From: Pacificispira sp002696645
GTDB taxonomy: Bacteria; Pseudomonadota; Alphaproteobacteria; UBA8366; Aestuariispiraceae
Direction: 5' to 3'
Length of the DNA: 64,000 bases
NCBI RefSeq assembly: GCF_048892425.1
Contig: NZ_JBLZHU010000001.1
Coordinates: forward strand, 124,001 to 188,000
The notes below the pieces were generated by a model, which was given only the letters and a program-made list of their open reading frames with translations, did no database searches and had not been told where the DNA came from. The position numbers were made by a program, and so were the translations under genes. Positions 8,912 through 17,723 of this stretch are shown piece after piece (within the stretch, counting starts at the first letter, position 1; each line of letters starts with the position of its first letter).

Positions 8912-10996
8912 TCAGTTCAGTGATGCGATATCTGCGCTGTCTTTATTCAGTTGGGATAGGAGGTCCGGAACCTTCCAGAAATGTGCGTCCTCTATGCTCC
9001 AGGTTTCGATACTTTGAATTAAATTTGGCACGCCGACCGTGTTGGCATAATGCATCGGGCCTCCACGAAAGCGCGGGAAGCCGTAGCCAAACAAGAATGT
9101 GGCATCAATGTCTATGGGGCGCAGGGCGATGCCTTCTTCCAGCACACGAAGTGCTTCTGAAATCATTGCAGTGGTGAATCGGGCAACAATTTCGTCATTG
9201 CTGAACTCACGGGGAGTGACGCCCGCTTTCTGGCGTTCCTCCTGAATAATGACGTCGACCTCGGGGTTGGCATAGGGTTTCCCGGACTCGGGATAGACGT
9301 AAAATCCCTGTCCAGTCTTTCGCCCATACCATTCGCGTTCGCAAATCCGATCTGCGATGGCAACGTAGCGTTCTTCCGATGGACGGGTTGCGGCCTGACG
9401 TTTGCGGGTCGCCCAGCCAATCTCCAGGCCCGCCAAATCAGAAACTGCAAACGGTCCCATGGCCAGACCAAATTCCACGAGCGCCTGGTCCACTTGTTGC
9501 GGGGTCGCACCGTCCAGGACCAGATAATCAGCCACTTTCTTGTAATGTGACAATATGCGGTTGCCGATAAATCCGTCACAGACCCCGGCGCGCACGGCGA
9601 TTTTTCGCATTTTCTTGGCCAAGGCGAAGCCGGTCGCAACAACCTGTGGCGCGGTCTTGTCCGGGACGACGACTTCCAACAGCCGCATGACATGGGCGGG
9701 GGAGAAAAAGTGCAAGCCAATCACATCGGCGGGCCGTTTGGTGACAGCAGCAATTTCGTTAATGTCCAAATATGAGGTGTTGGTTGCCAGAACCGCGCCG
9801 TCTTTTGCAATACCATCCAGGGCGCGGAAAATTTCCTTCTTCACCTCCATATCTTCGAAAACGGCTTCGATGATAAGGTCTGACTCCGAAAGATTCTGTC
9901 GGTTGGTCGTGCAGGTCAATGCGTGGCCTAGAATCTCGTCATGCTTTTCCGGGCTCAATTTTCCACGCTTCACAGCCGCGGCAAGGTTCTTTTCAATCGA
10001 AGCTTTCCCTTTTTCCAGTGATGCTGTGTCTCGTTCCACGAGCGTCACCGGCAGGCCCGCAATCAGCGCAGCGGTCGCAATGCCAGATCCCATCTGACCG
10101 CCCCCGATAACGCCCAACGCCTCAATAGGTCTGGCCTGTGCAGTCTTTTCGGGGATATCGGCCACGGCACGCTCAGCGAAAAAGGCATGCATCAGGCCCG
10201 TTCTCTGGGGGCTTTCCATGCATTCCAGAAACAATTCGCGCTCTCGCTTCAATCCGTCTGCAAACGGCAAAGTGGATGCCGCTGCAATTGCTTCAACACA
10301 TTTATGCGGGGAAAACAGATGCGGTTTTTTGGCTTTCAGGGTCTCAGCCGTGTCCTTTATCGCGGCGTCGTTTGGAACGACTGTCAGGTTTGCTGTGCTG
10401 CGCGTAGGGAGGTCGCCTTTGAGTGCAGCCGTCGCCATGGAGAGTGCAACATCACGCGGGTCACCGCCCTGGATGCGGTCGATAAGACCTAATTCAAGGG
10501 CTTCTTCTGCTGGAACATGTCGTCCGGTGGTAACCATGTCCAGTGCCGCAGGAATGCCGATCAGTCGCGGTGTGCGTTGTGTGCCCCCAGCGCCCGGCAG
10601 GATGCCCAGATTGACCTCAGGCAGGCCCAGCTTTGTGCCTGGCAGGGCGACACGGGCATGGGCCGAAAGGGCGACTTCCAGTCCGCCACCCAACGCGGTT
10701 CCATGCAGAACAGCCACGACCGGTTTATTCAGGTTTTCAATCGACAGGCAGATATCAGGCAATGACGGGGGCAGCAGGGGTTTACCGAATTCGCGAATAT
10801 CTGCACCTGCTATAAAGGTTCGGCCCATGCCATAAATTGCAACAGCCTTGATCTCTGATTGCGCTGTGATTTTCTCTATGGCGTCAAACAGGCCTTGGCG
10901 AACGGCATGAGACGTCGCATTCACGGGCGGGTTGTCTATTGCAATCAGGGCGATCGCATCCACGATTTCGATATGAACGGGGGACGAATATGTCAT
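8912..10996 (-). CDS. FadJ-like enoyl-CoA hydratase / 3-hydroxyacyl-CoA dehydrogenase
   Basis: This bifunctional beta-oxidation enzyme (694 aa) hydrates 2-enoyl-CoA and oxidises the resulting 3-hydroxyacyl-CoA with NAD. The N-terminal crotonase domain has GGGLEVAL and GLPEVNLGILPGAGGTQ, with both catalytic Glu positions. From about 290 a Rossmann fold begins (GVIGGGQMGSGIA), followed by GLHFFSPA with the catalytic His, the GVCDGFIGNRI hinge and the C-terminal helical domain. Length is normal for the family. It is the last gene of the leftward operon, 49 bases after the SDR gene. Substrate specificity cannot be read from the sequence; the context suggests the oxidation steps of a branched or cyclic acyl-CoA. 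Confidence 0.93.
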   Translation of the reverse strand: MTYSSPVHIEIVDAIALIAIDNPPVNATSHAVRQGLFDAIEKITAQSEIKAVAIYGMGRTFIAGADIREFGKPLLPPSLPDICLSIENLNKPVVAVLHGTALGGGLEVALSAHARVALPGTKLGLPEVNLGILPGAGGTQRTPRLIGIPAALDMVTTGRHVPAEEALELGLIDRIQGGDPRDVALSMATAALKGDLPTRSTANLTVVPNDAAIKDTAETLKAKKPHLFSPHKCVEAIAAASTLPFADGLKRERELFLECMESPQRTGLMHAFFAERAVADIPEKTAQARPIEALGVIGGGQMGSGIATAALIAGLPVTLVERDTASLEKGKASIEKNLAAAVKRGKLSPEKHDEILGHALTCTTNRQNLSESDLIIEAVFEDMEVKKEIFRALDGIAKDGAVLATNTSYLDINEIAAVTKRPADVIGLHFFSPAHVMRLLEVVVPDKTAPQVVATGFALAKKMRKIAVRAGVCDGFIGNRILSHYKKVADYLVLDGATPQQVDQALVEFGLAMGPFAVSDLAGLEIGWATRKRQAATRPSEERYVAIADRICEREWYGRKTGQGFYVYPESGKPYANPEVDVIIQEERQKAGVTPREFSNDEIVARFTTAMISEALRVLEEGIALRPIDIDATFLFGYGFPRFRGGPMHYANTVGVPNLIQSIETWSIEDAHFWKVPDLLSQLNKDSADIASLN

Positions 10997-11045
10997 GAGA
11001 ACTCACTTTCTTGATTGGCTCTTAGAATCTTTCACGTACTTCAGG

Positions 11046-11837
11046 TCAAATCATGCCAAGACCGGGTCCGATATGCGCACCGCCATCCAGCATGAAAATC
11101 TGGCCGGTCAGCATTGCGGCACTGGAACTGGCCAGAAAGGCGACCATTTCGGCGACTTCTTCCGGGTGCGTGGTTCGTCCAGCAGGCGTTGCTGAGATCA
11201 GGCGTTCAACGGTTTCTGGCGTCGCAGCCGATACAAATGCGGGGGATAGAACGGTGCCGGGTGACAGGCAATTGATCCGAATGTCATGTTTCGCCCATTC
11301 CAGGGCCAGGGTGCGACTGAAACCTAAGACCCCGGCGCGGGCGGCGATGGAATGCGCCAATCCAGACGTGCCGCGTTCCGTACCGGATAACGAGATATTG
11401 ACCACGCTGCCGCCACGCTGGGCCAGATGATCAAACAGGCCGCGCGTTAGCTTGAAGGTCGCGTTGAGATTGAGGTCTATGACAGAGTCCCAGCCCCGGT
11501 CTGAAATATCCCGCGCGGCCGCATAGAATTGTCCACCGGCATTGTTGACCAGGATATCCAGGCCATCGGTGACGGGCAGGGCATTGATTATTCGATGGCG
11601 ATCCTGTTCTTGCCGAATGTCCCCTTGTATCGCAAGGATGCGGTCTTTGGGGCCCATTGCACAGGTCTCTTCCAGGGCGGCGGCATGTCGTCCGACAATC
11701 CGCACTGTCGCGCCCAATTCTGCCAGTCGCACAGCGATTGCGCGCCCAATGCCGCTGCCCCCGCCTGTCACCAGCGCGTGATGATTGATCAAACATCCCG
11801 CAGCTAGGACAGGAGAGGGTGTCGCCCCTTTGGTCAC
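11046..11837 (-). CDS. SDR-family oxidoreductase, 2,4-dienoyl-CoA reductase-like
   Basis: The 263-aa protein has the NAD(P)-binding motif VTGGGSGIGRA and the NNAGG strand motif. At the active site it reads GLAHSIAARAGV, so the usual YxxxK is replaced by H and R positions. A missing Tyr is a feature of peroxisomal-type 2,4-dienoyl-CoA reductases, which read HAxxAKA there, but the Lys-to-Arg change is unusual. It may reduce a dienoyl-CoA made by the acyl-CoA dehydrogenases of the operon, or may be altered in activity. Its start overlaps the stop of the thiolase gene by four bases, so the two are translationally coupled. Function beyond the family is inference. Confidence 0.8.
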   Translation of the reverse strand: MTKGATPSPVLAAGCLINHHALVTGGGSGIGRAIAVRLAELGATVRIVGRHAAALEETCAMGPKDRILAIQGDIRQEQDRHRIINALPVTDGLDILVNNAGGQFYAAARDISDRGWDSVIDLNLNATFKLTRGLFDHLAQRGGSVVNISLSGTERGTSGLAHSIAARAGVLGFSRTLALEWAKHDIRINCLSPGTVLSPAFVSAATPETVERLISATPAGRTTHPEEVAEMVAFLASSSAAMLTGQIFMLDGGAHIGPGLGMI

Positions 11838-13033
11838 CGCAGCCGCCCAAGCACATTTACGGATGCAACGTTTGAAACAGGCGCGCCACCCAGATTGTGG
11901 GTCAGGCCAAAATCTATGTTCTTTAACTGGCGTGCATCGGCACGGCCCAGAAGCTGCAGATAGATTTCATACATCATCCGAATGCCTGACGCCCCGATAG
12001 GGTGGCCAAAGCATTTCAGACCACCGTCGATCTGGCATGGGATGGTGCCGTCATGGTCATAGCGCCCATCCAGAATGTCAGTGATTGCTTCGCCATCTTT
12101 TGAGAATCCAAGGTCTTCCATAGTGACCATTTCGGTGATGGAAAAGCAGTCATGAACTTCTATTGCGCCGATCTCGGTGCTGGGATCAGAAATTCCAGCT
12201 TCCTTATAGGCGCGGGCAGAGGCCGTCCGGGTATTGACGATGCTGGTACCGTCCCAACTGTTATGGGACATCTCGCTGCCGTCGCTGACGGCAAGCTGCA
12301 TTGCCTTGATCGTCACAATGTCTTTCTTGCCCAAAGCGGCCGCGATTTCTGGCGTCGCTACGATCGCGCACGCCGCACCGTCCGACACACCGCAGCAATC
12401 GAATATGCCCAGGGGTTCCGCTACAATCGGGGCCCCCAAGGCCTGTTGTTCAGAAATTTCCTTACGCAGATGCGCCTTTGGGTTCAGGGCACCATTGCGG
12501 TGGCTCTTCACCGATATATGGGCCAATGCGCGTTTCAGATCCTGCGGATCTGCGCCGTGCTTTGCGGTATAGGCGGATGCCAGCTGTGCAAACATGCCGG
12601 GGGCGGACATGGATGGCATCCACAAATCGTTAAAGGATCCGCGGGTACGGACCGGCAGACCGCCATATCCGGTATCCTTTAATTTCTCGACGCCCAATGC
12701 CAGGGCGATGTCACAAGCACCCGATGCGACGGCATAGGCCGCGCCCCGGACGGCTTCTGATCCAGACGCGCACAGATTCTCAACCCGGGTGACCGGTATT
12801 GATTGCAAACGCAACGCCGACGCCAAGGGAATGGATGACTTTCCAACGCCAATTTCTTCATAGGATGTTCCAAACCAGGCCGCGCCGATTTCCGATTGAC
12901 CGATCCCGGCGTCAGCGATGGCTTCCTGAAATGCTTCGACCATCAGGTCTTCGGCGCTGTCATTCCAGCGTTCGCCGAACCGGCTGCATCCCATCCCGAT
13001 GATCGCGACTTTGTCTTTAATGCCCTGTGCCAT
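11834..13033 (-). CDS. SCP2-type thiolase (acetyl-CoA acetyltransferase / lipid-transfer-like)
   Basis: This 399-aa thiolase superfamily protein probably cleaves a 3-ketoacyl-CoA or acts in a retro-aldol reaction on a CoA ester. The nucleophile is visible in ENLCASGSEA (Cys about 88); HDCFSITE and CFGHPIGASG supply the other active-site His/Cys positions. The fold is the SCP2/Ltp group, not the FadA group. In steroid side-chain degradation such proteins work with DUF35 partners, and the gene directly upstream here encodes a DUF35 domain. It lies 30 bases after that gene and overlaps the next SDR gene. A stable complex with the upstream product is inferred from this context. Confidence 0.88.
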   Translation of the reverse strand: MAQGIKDKVAIIGMGCSRFGERWNDSAEDLMVEAFQEAIADAGIGQSEIGAAWFGTSYEEIGVGKSSIPLASALRLQSIPVTRVENLCASGSEAVRGAAYAVASGACDIALALGVEKLKDTGYGGLPVRTRGSFNDLWMPSMSAPGMFAQLASAYTAKHGADPQDLKRALAHISVKSHRNGALNPKAHLRKEISEQQALGAPIVAEPLGIFDCCGVSDGAACAIVATPEIAAALGKKDIVTIKAMQLAVSDGSEMSHNSWDGTSIVNTRTASARAYKEAGISDPSTEIGAIEVHDCFSITEMVTMEDLGFSKDGEAITDILDGRYDHDGTIPCQIDGGLKCFGHPIGASGIRMMYEIYLQLLGRADARQLKNIDFGLTHNLGGAPVSNVASVNVLGRLR

Positions 13034-13063
13034 GAAACTCTCCCTTTATTCAGCGCGACCTGT

Positions 13064-14527
13064 TCAGGCCGGAATAGCTTTCCAGAAATACCGGCGATAG
13101 CCGCGATGGTGATCGATGTCCTTGATGCGGAAGACCAGACGAACCGGGGCGCCCACCGTCAAAGGCGTGTCATCCCATTCGACAAATTCGATCATCAATC
13201 GCCCGCCGCCTTCAAAGGCGATCATGCCATAGACCGAAGGGGGATCTGGATGATAGGCCAGCGCATCGCGCGTGAAGGAAACAACCTTTGCCGGTTTGTC
13301 CGCCAAGGGATATGGCTGCATCTGATCGATTTCATGACAGTCTGGATTGACGCATTTTCTCTCTTTCGGGAATTGGACTGTGCCACAGGCCCCGCACCGA
13401 CCGGCATGAAGGCCGGTAAGTTGATCATGCGCTCGGTATGCGACCGAATGGGCTGTCTTCAGGTCAGCCTCTGCGCGAATGCCTGCTTCCATTTCCAATG
13501 TGCCTTCAAAGGCTAGGAACCGAAAGTAATTGTCGTCTTCGATGCCGCTGCCAATCGCGTCTTCTGCCCGTTTTCTGTCACGATATTCAAGCAGGTGATC
13601 GGTGGTACGGAACAACAGAACGTCACACCCCTGACCGATGCCAGCGACCAGAATATATTGTCCAGGCTGGGCCGCATCCAAGGCACGGCTTAGCACCAGA
13701 CCAGACTGTGCCGCGCCAAGATGCCCGCATTCCAGTTCAGGGGGCGCAATGACGGCTTGGTCAGAAAGGCCGGATACCTTTGCCAGTCGCGCGGCGTCCC
13801 GTTGTGATCCGGCGGGAATTACGACATGGCTGATGTCTTTAGTTTCAAGGCCGACTTTTCCCAACAGCGCTGATACAGCACCCGGTAAAGTTTTCGTGGT
13901 TCCTTCGTCGCGGGCCCATCGTGCCTCCCACTGATAATCAAAGGGGCTGTGTGCGGCGCGATAGTGATCCACAAAGTCGTCGCTGACACTGTGGGAGCCT
14001 ATGAATTCGGCAATGATCGTGTCGCTGCCTATGGCGATCGCAGCAGCACCATGGCCAAAAGAAAGCTCGTCCAGGCTTCCTGGTTTTGCGCGGCGGCTGT
14101 CGGCGGCGACACAAATTTTCACCCCCGTCGAGGCCTTTTCCAAGGCGGTTATCAAGGCACTGGTGCCTGCGCGAAGGGAGCCTGTGTTGTCCAGCGTGCG
14201 GATTTCTGAGGACATGCCACAGGCTTCTGCGACGACAGTTGCATTCTGTCGGTCGGCAAAGGGCAATGTCGTGGAGGACAGGAATAGATCCTGCACAGTG
14301 TCAATTCTGTCAGTTGGCACAGCGTCACGGATTGCCGCCGTCGCTAGTGTAATCACATCTTCATCCCAACGACATTGGGATCGGCGACCCTTTGCGGCCC
14401 CCATTAGACCTGGATTGAACCAGCGATGTGCGGTCGCAATAACCTTTCGGTCGATCCGGCGTTTTGGGATGGAGACACCGTAACCAACAATGCCAATTTG
14501 CGCAGTGGAGTTTTCAGGGTTTTTCAT
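13064..14527 (-). CDS. ketosynthase/HMG-CoA-synthase-like protein fused to DUF35 OB-fold
   Basis: The protein (487 aa from the ATG at 14527, preceded by AAGGAAAG that overlaps the upstream stop) has an N-terminal KAS III/HMG-CoA-synthase-like part and a C-terminal zinc-ribbon plus OB fold: AGRCGACG, then KCVNPDCHE, then GMIAFEGGGRLMIEF. Where HMG-CoA synthases carry the nucleophilic Cys, this one reads DNTGSLRAGTSAL, so the first domain is probably non-catalytic. DUF35 domains help thiolases handle CoA esters. A scaffold or partner role for the downstream SCP2-type thiolase is the best guess. Confidence 0.75.
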   Translation of the reverse strand: MKNPENSTAQIGIVGYGVSIPKRRIDRKVIATAHRWFNPGLMGAAKGRRSQCRWDEDVITLATAAIRDAVPTDRIDTVQDLFLSSTTLPFADRQNATVVAEACGMSSEIRTLDNTGSLRAGTSALITALEKASTGVKICVAADSRRAKPGSLDELSFGHGAAAIAIGSDTIIAEFIGSHSVSDDFVDHYRAAHSPFDYQWEARWARDEGTTKTLPGAVSALLGKVGLETKDISHVVIPAGSQRDAARLAKVSGLSDQAVIAPPELECGHLGAAQSGLVLSRALDAAQPGQYILVAGIGQGCDVLLFRTTDHLLEYRDRKRAEDAIGSGIEDDNYFRFLAFEGTLEMEAGIRAEADLKTAHSVAYRAHDQLTGLHAGRCGACGTVQFPKERKCVNPDCHEIDQMQPYPLADKPAKVVSFTRDALAYHPDPPSVYGMIAFEGGGRLMIEFVEWDDTPLTVGAPVRLVFRIKDIDHHRGYRRYFWKAIPA

Positions 14528-14540
14528 TGTGTGACTTTCC

Positions 14541-15473
14541 TTACACCGGGTCCCAACCGAACACGTCATTGGAACGGTCCAGAGGATAGAATTGCGCGGC
14601 CATTGCGGGGAAAGCATGGGTGGCGATCTGATGCGGTGTCCAGCCGTCGCTGCGCTGCATACCGCGCAAGGGACGCGGCTGGCCCATCAGAAAAATCTCG
14701 TGATTGCGAGACGCAAAGACCTGCCCGTTTACCGATGCGGCGAGGTCTGACAGCAGACTGACAGCCAGGGGGGCTATTTTGTCCGGTGACATTTGCTGCA
14801 TGCGTTCCACACGGGCCTTTTCCTCTGGCGTATCGCCCGGGATCGTTGCGACCAGTCGTGTCCATGCAAAGGGGCAGATACAGTTTGACCGGACAGAATA
14901 GCGTTCCATGTCCAACGCAATCGATTTTGACAAAGCAACAACACCCAGCTTTGCAGCAGAATAATGCGCCTGTGCCAGATTTCCGATCAATGCCGACGCG
15001 GATGTCATATGGACAAAGGCCCCGCTGCTTTGATTGCGGAAATGCGGGGCCGCTGCGCGCGAAACATTGAATGGGCCATGCAGGTTCACGCCGATGACGG
15101 CCTCCCAATCCGCAGGGTCCAGCTTGTGGAATATCGTGTCGCGCAGAATGCCGGCATTGTTCATAACCCCGTCCAGGCGACCGAATGTGTCCATCGCACA
15201 GGCGACAATTTTCTCAGCAGCGGAATATTCAGCGACAGAGTCTGTGTTCGCGACGGCTTCCCCGCCAGCCTGGCGAATTTCAGTCACGACGTCGTCCGCG
15301 GGGGAGCCATCCTTGCCCTTACCGTCGCCGCTTGCCCCAACATCATTGACGACGACTTTTGCGCCATGTTGGGCGGCCAGCATGGCAATGCCGCGTCCGA
15401 TTCCGCGTCCTGCGCCCGTAACGATGATGACCTTGCCTTCTAAAACGCGGTCTGGATTAGTGCTTTGTGTCAT
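14541..15473 (-). CDS. SDR-family dehydrogenase (HSD17B4/MFE-2-like)
   Basis: This 310-aa short-chain dehydrogenase has VTGAGRGIGRGIA for cofactor binding, a NNAGI strand, and a complete catalytic set in SASALIGNLAQAHYSAAK (Ser, Tyr, Lys). The insertion after VNDVG and the C-terminal extension resemble the dehydrogenase part of multifunctional enzyme 2, which oxidises (3R)-hydroxyacyl-CoA. A MaoC-type hydratase of the matching (R)-specific kind is encoded two genes upstream, so both together could perform the MFE-2 pair of steps. Gaps to neighbours are about 13 bases on both sides. Confidence 0.88.
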   Translation of the reverse strand: MTQSTNPDRVLEGKVIIVTGAGRGIGRGIAMLAAQHGAKVVVNDVGASGDGKGKDGSPADDVVTEIRQAGGEAVANTDSVAEYSAAEKIVACAMDTFGRLDGVMNNAGILRDTIFHKLDPADWEAVIGVNLHGPFNVSRAAAPHFRNQSSGAFVHMTSASALIGNLAQAHYSAAKLGVVALSKSIALDMERYSVRSNCICPFAWTRLVATIPGDTPEEKARVERMQQMSPDKIAPLAVSLLSDLAASVNGQVFASRNHEIFLMGQPRPLRGMQRSDGWTPHQIATHAFPAMAAQFYPLDRSNDVFGWDPV

Positions 15474-15485
15474 GGAGGGTCCTCC

Positions 15486-16649
15486 CTATTTCCGGCGCAT
15501 CGAAGATGCCCCTTGCTTCAACAGGTTTTTTGCGATGATCAATTGTTGGATCTGTGACGTGCCTTCGTAGATTCGAAGAACACGCACATCGCGATAAAGC
15601 TGCTCGATTGGATAGTCGCGCATATATCCGGCACCGCCGAAAATCTGCAGGGTGCGATCTGCGATGCGACCGACCGCTTCTGTGGCGAATAACTTGCAAC
15701 AACTGGCTTCTCGGGAGCAGTCCTGACCGGCGTCATAGCGTCTGGCCGATTCCATGATCATGGATTCTGCTGCAAAAGCCTCTGTCTCTGAATCTGCGAT
15801 CATCGCCTGGATCAATTGATGGTCTGCAATTGGTTTGCCGAATGTCGTCCGGGTCTGCGCATAGGCGATTGCTTCATCGATCAGGCGGCGGCTCATCCCT
15901 GCTGCGGATGCGGCGATGCCGATCCGTCCGCGCTCCAGGGCGGACATTGCAATTTTGAATCCGTCCCCCTCTTGTCCCAACATTGATTCTGCGGGGATGC
16001 GGCAATTGTTCAGAATGACATCGGCGGTATGGGATCCGACCAAGCCCATTTTCTCGTCGGTCGCGCCGACTTCCAGCCCGGGTGTCCCGCGCTCCACCAG
16101 AAAGGCGCTCAGGCCCTTGTGGTTGGTGCTGTTCGGGTCCGTGCGGGCGATGATGGTGAAAACGCCAGCATGGGGGGCATTGGTGATATAGCGTTTCGTG
16201 CCGTTCAGGACCCAGCTATCGCCGTCCCGTGTGGCGCGTGTGCGGATGCTTGCGGCATCTGATCCAAAATCCGGTTCTGTCAGACAGAAAGACGCAATTT
16301 CTTCCCCGGATGCCAGCCTGGAAAGGTGGCGCGCGCGTTGCTCGTCGCTGCCATGGACCAGGATGCCATAGGACCCGACACCATTATTGATTCCAAGGAC
16401 AGATCGGAAAGACAGGCTTGCACGGCACAGGATCAGCAGAACTTCGACCTCTTCTTCCAGCGTCATTCCCAAGCCGCCCCATTCGGACGGGACCGACAAT
16501 CCAAACAGACCCATATCGGCCATCTTGGTGATCAGATGGTCCGGAACGGCTTTGTTCGCAGCCATTTCCGCTTCAGCGGGGATCAGTTCCTCTGCAACAA
16601 AGCGTTCCAGCATGTCGCGAATTTGTTGGCGTGTTTCCTGTTCCAGCAC
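15486..16649 (-). CDS. acyl-CoA dehydrogenase
   Basis: The 387-aa protein is a standard-length FAD-dependent acyl-CoA dehydrogenase that would introduce the alpha-beta double bond in an acyl-CoA. CLTEPDFGSDAASI is the flavin/substrate loop, and LRIYEGTSQIQ holds the catalytic Glu in the usual C-terminal place. It follows the hydratase gene by 29 bases in the leftward operon. A second, divergently transcribed acyl-CoA dehydrogenase lies just across the promoter region; two such genes could form a heteromeric enzyme or act on successive intermediates. Confidence 0.93.
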   Translation of the reverse strand: MLEQETRQQIRDMLERFVAEELIPAEAEMAANKAVPDHLITKMADMGLFGLSVPSEWGGLGMTLEEEVEVLLILCRASLSFRSVLGINNGVGSYGILVHGSDEQRARHLSRLASGEEIASFCLTEPDFGSDAASIRTRATRDGDSWVLNGTKRYITNAPHAGVFTIIARTDPNSTNHKGLSAFLVERGTPGLEVGATDEKMGLVGSHTADVILNNCRIPAESMLGQEGDGFKIAMSALERGRIGIAASAAGMSRRLIDEAIAYAQTRTTFGKPIADHQLIQAMIADSETEAFAAESMIMESARRYDAGQDCSREASCCKLFATEAVGRIADRTLQIFGGAGYMRDYPIEQLYRDVRVLRIYEGTSQIQQLIIAKNLLKQGASSMRRK

Positions 16650-16678
16650 AGCAGTTTATTCCATTTCGTTAGAGTCAA

Positions 16679-17542
16679 TCAGTGGGTCAGAAGGGCCTGA
16701 CCATTGTTCAGCACCAACAGATCCCGCTCTACAATTCGACTGCGAAAACGGATGTCGGTCGGCGTTACACGCCAGAATTCGGTGCGCAATGTTTCTCCGG
16801 GATAGACAGGCGCGGAAAACCGAACACGCATCGATTTGAGGCGGCTGCCGTCATAGTCACAGATCGCCTTAAGGATCGCGTGACCGCATACGCCAAACGT
16901 GCACAATCCATGCAGGATGGGTCGATCAAATCCGGCCGCCCTGGCGGTGGATGGGTCGACATGCAGGGGGTTCATGTCACCGCACAACCGATACAGAAGC
17001 GCAGATTGCGGCAATGTCGTCATGTCACACACGGCATCCGCCGGAGTATCCGGGATTTCCGCAGCAGGTGCTGGCGCATCCCCATAATTGCCGATGCCGC
17101 CGTCACCACGACAGAAAGACGTCATGGAAGATGTTGCGATCAGCTCATTCGTTTCGGCATTGGTGATGTCGCGAGACTGATACATCAAGGAACCCTTGTC
17201 GGCCCCCTTGTCGACAACGCCGGTGATGCGTGTTGTTCCAATCAATTCGGCATTGGTGGGCAGGGGGGCGTGAATTTCTATCGATTGCTCCGCATGGAGC
17301 AGGCGCACCCAGTCCAGACCCGTACCAGGTTCCTTTTGCCAGAAGCCAGGATAGGCCAGTACCGCGGCCATTGTCGGCGCAACGCGAAGGTCACTTTCAT
17401 AAACATATCGCAGTTGACGCTCGTCCAGAGGGTCGCCCCCCAGCCCGATTGCCAGCCCATACAACATGACATCCTTTGGCGCGATTTTTTGTCGTGCCGT
17501 CGGGATCGACCAATTCAATAAGTTCTGTAAATCCGCTGTCAT
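16679..17542 (-). CDS. MaoC-family (R)-specific enoyl-CoA hydratase
   Basis: This 287-aa double hot-dog protein matches hydratase 2 of MFE-2. The hydratase motif is visible as YRLCGDMNPLHVDPSTA followed by GFDRPILHGLC, with the catalytic Asp and His. It would hydrate trans-2-enoyl-CoA to (3R)-hydroxyacyl-CoA, the substrate for the SDR two genes downstream. It is the first gene of the leftward operon, with its start about 90 bases from the putative operator of the divergent promoter. Confidence 0.9.
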   Translation of the reverse strand: MTADLQNLLNWSIPTARQKIAPKDVMLYGLAIGLGGDPLDERQLRYVYESDLRVAPTMAAVLAYPGFWQKEPGTGLDWVRLLHAEQSIEIHAPLPTNAELIGTTRITGVVDKGADKGSLMYQSRDITNAETNELIATSSMTSFCRGDGGIGNYGDAPAPAAEIPDTPADAVCDMTTLPQSALLYRLCGDMNPLHVDPSTARAAGFDRPILHGLCTFGVCGHAILKAICDYDGSRLKSMRVRFSAPVYPGETLRTEFWRVTPTDIRFRSRIVERDLLVLNNGQALLTH

Positions 17543-17593
17543 GCAGGCCCCGTCGCGAAGATGCTTATTCTGATGCTCTTTGTGAAAATACAG

Positions 17594-17663
17594 GGTTAGC
17601 GAAAACGAAAATTCGTCTAACCATGTGAAAACACGTTGACAAATACATACTACCTAGTAGGTT
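17594..17663 (+). promoter_or_regulatory. divergent promoter region with TetR-type palindrome
   Basis: TTGACA (17636-17641) and TAGGTT (17658-17663) with a 16-base spacer form a plausible rightward promoter. The palindrome ACCTA-G-TAGGT (17652-17662) overlaps the -10 element, a natural operator for the TetR regulator encoded two genes downstream. A second inverted repeat, GGTTAG...CTAACC (17594-17622), lies toward the leftward operon. Control of both operons by the same TetR protein is inferred. Confidence 0.55.
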
Positions 17664-17723
17664 CTTTGCAACACCTTTTCTGGAGGTGGCCTAAAAAAGT
17701 GCTTTGAAAATGACTTTTTTGAG

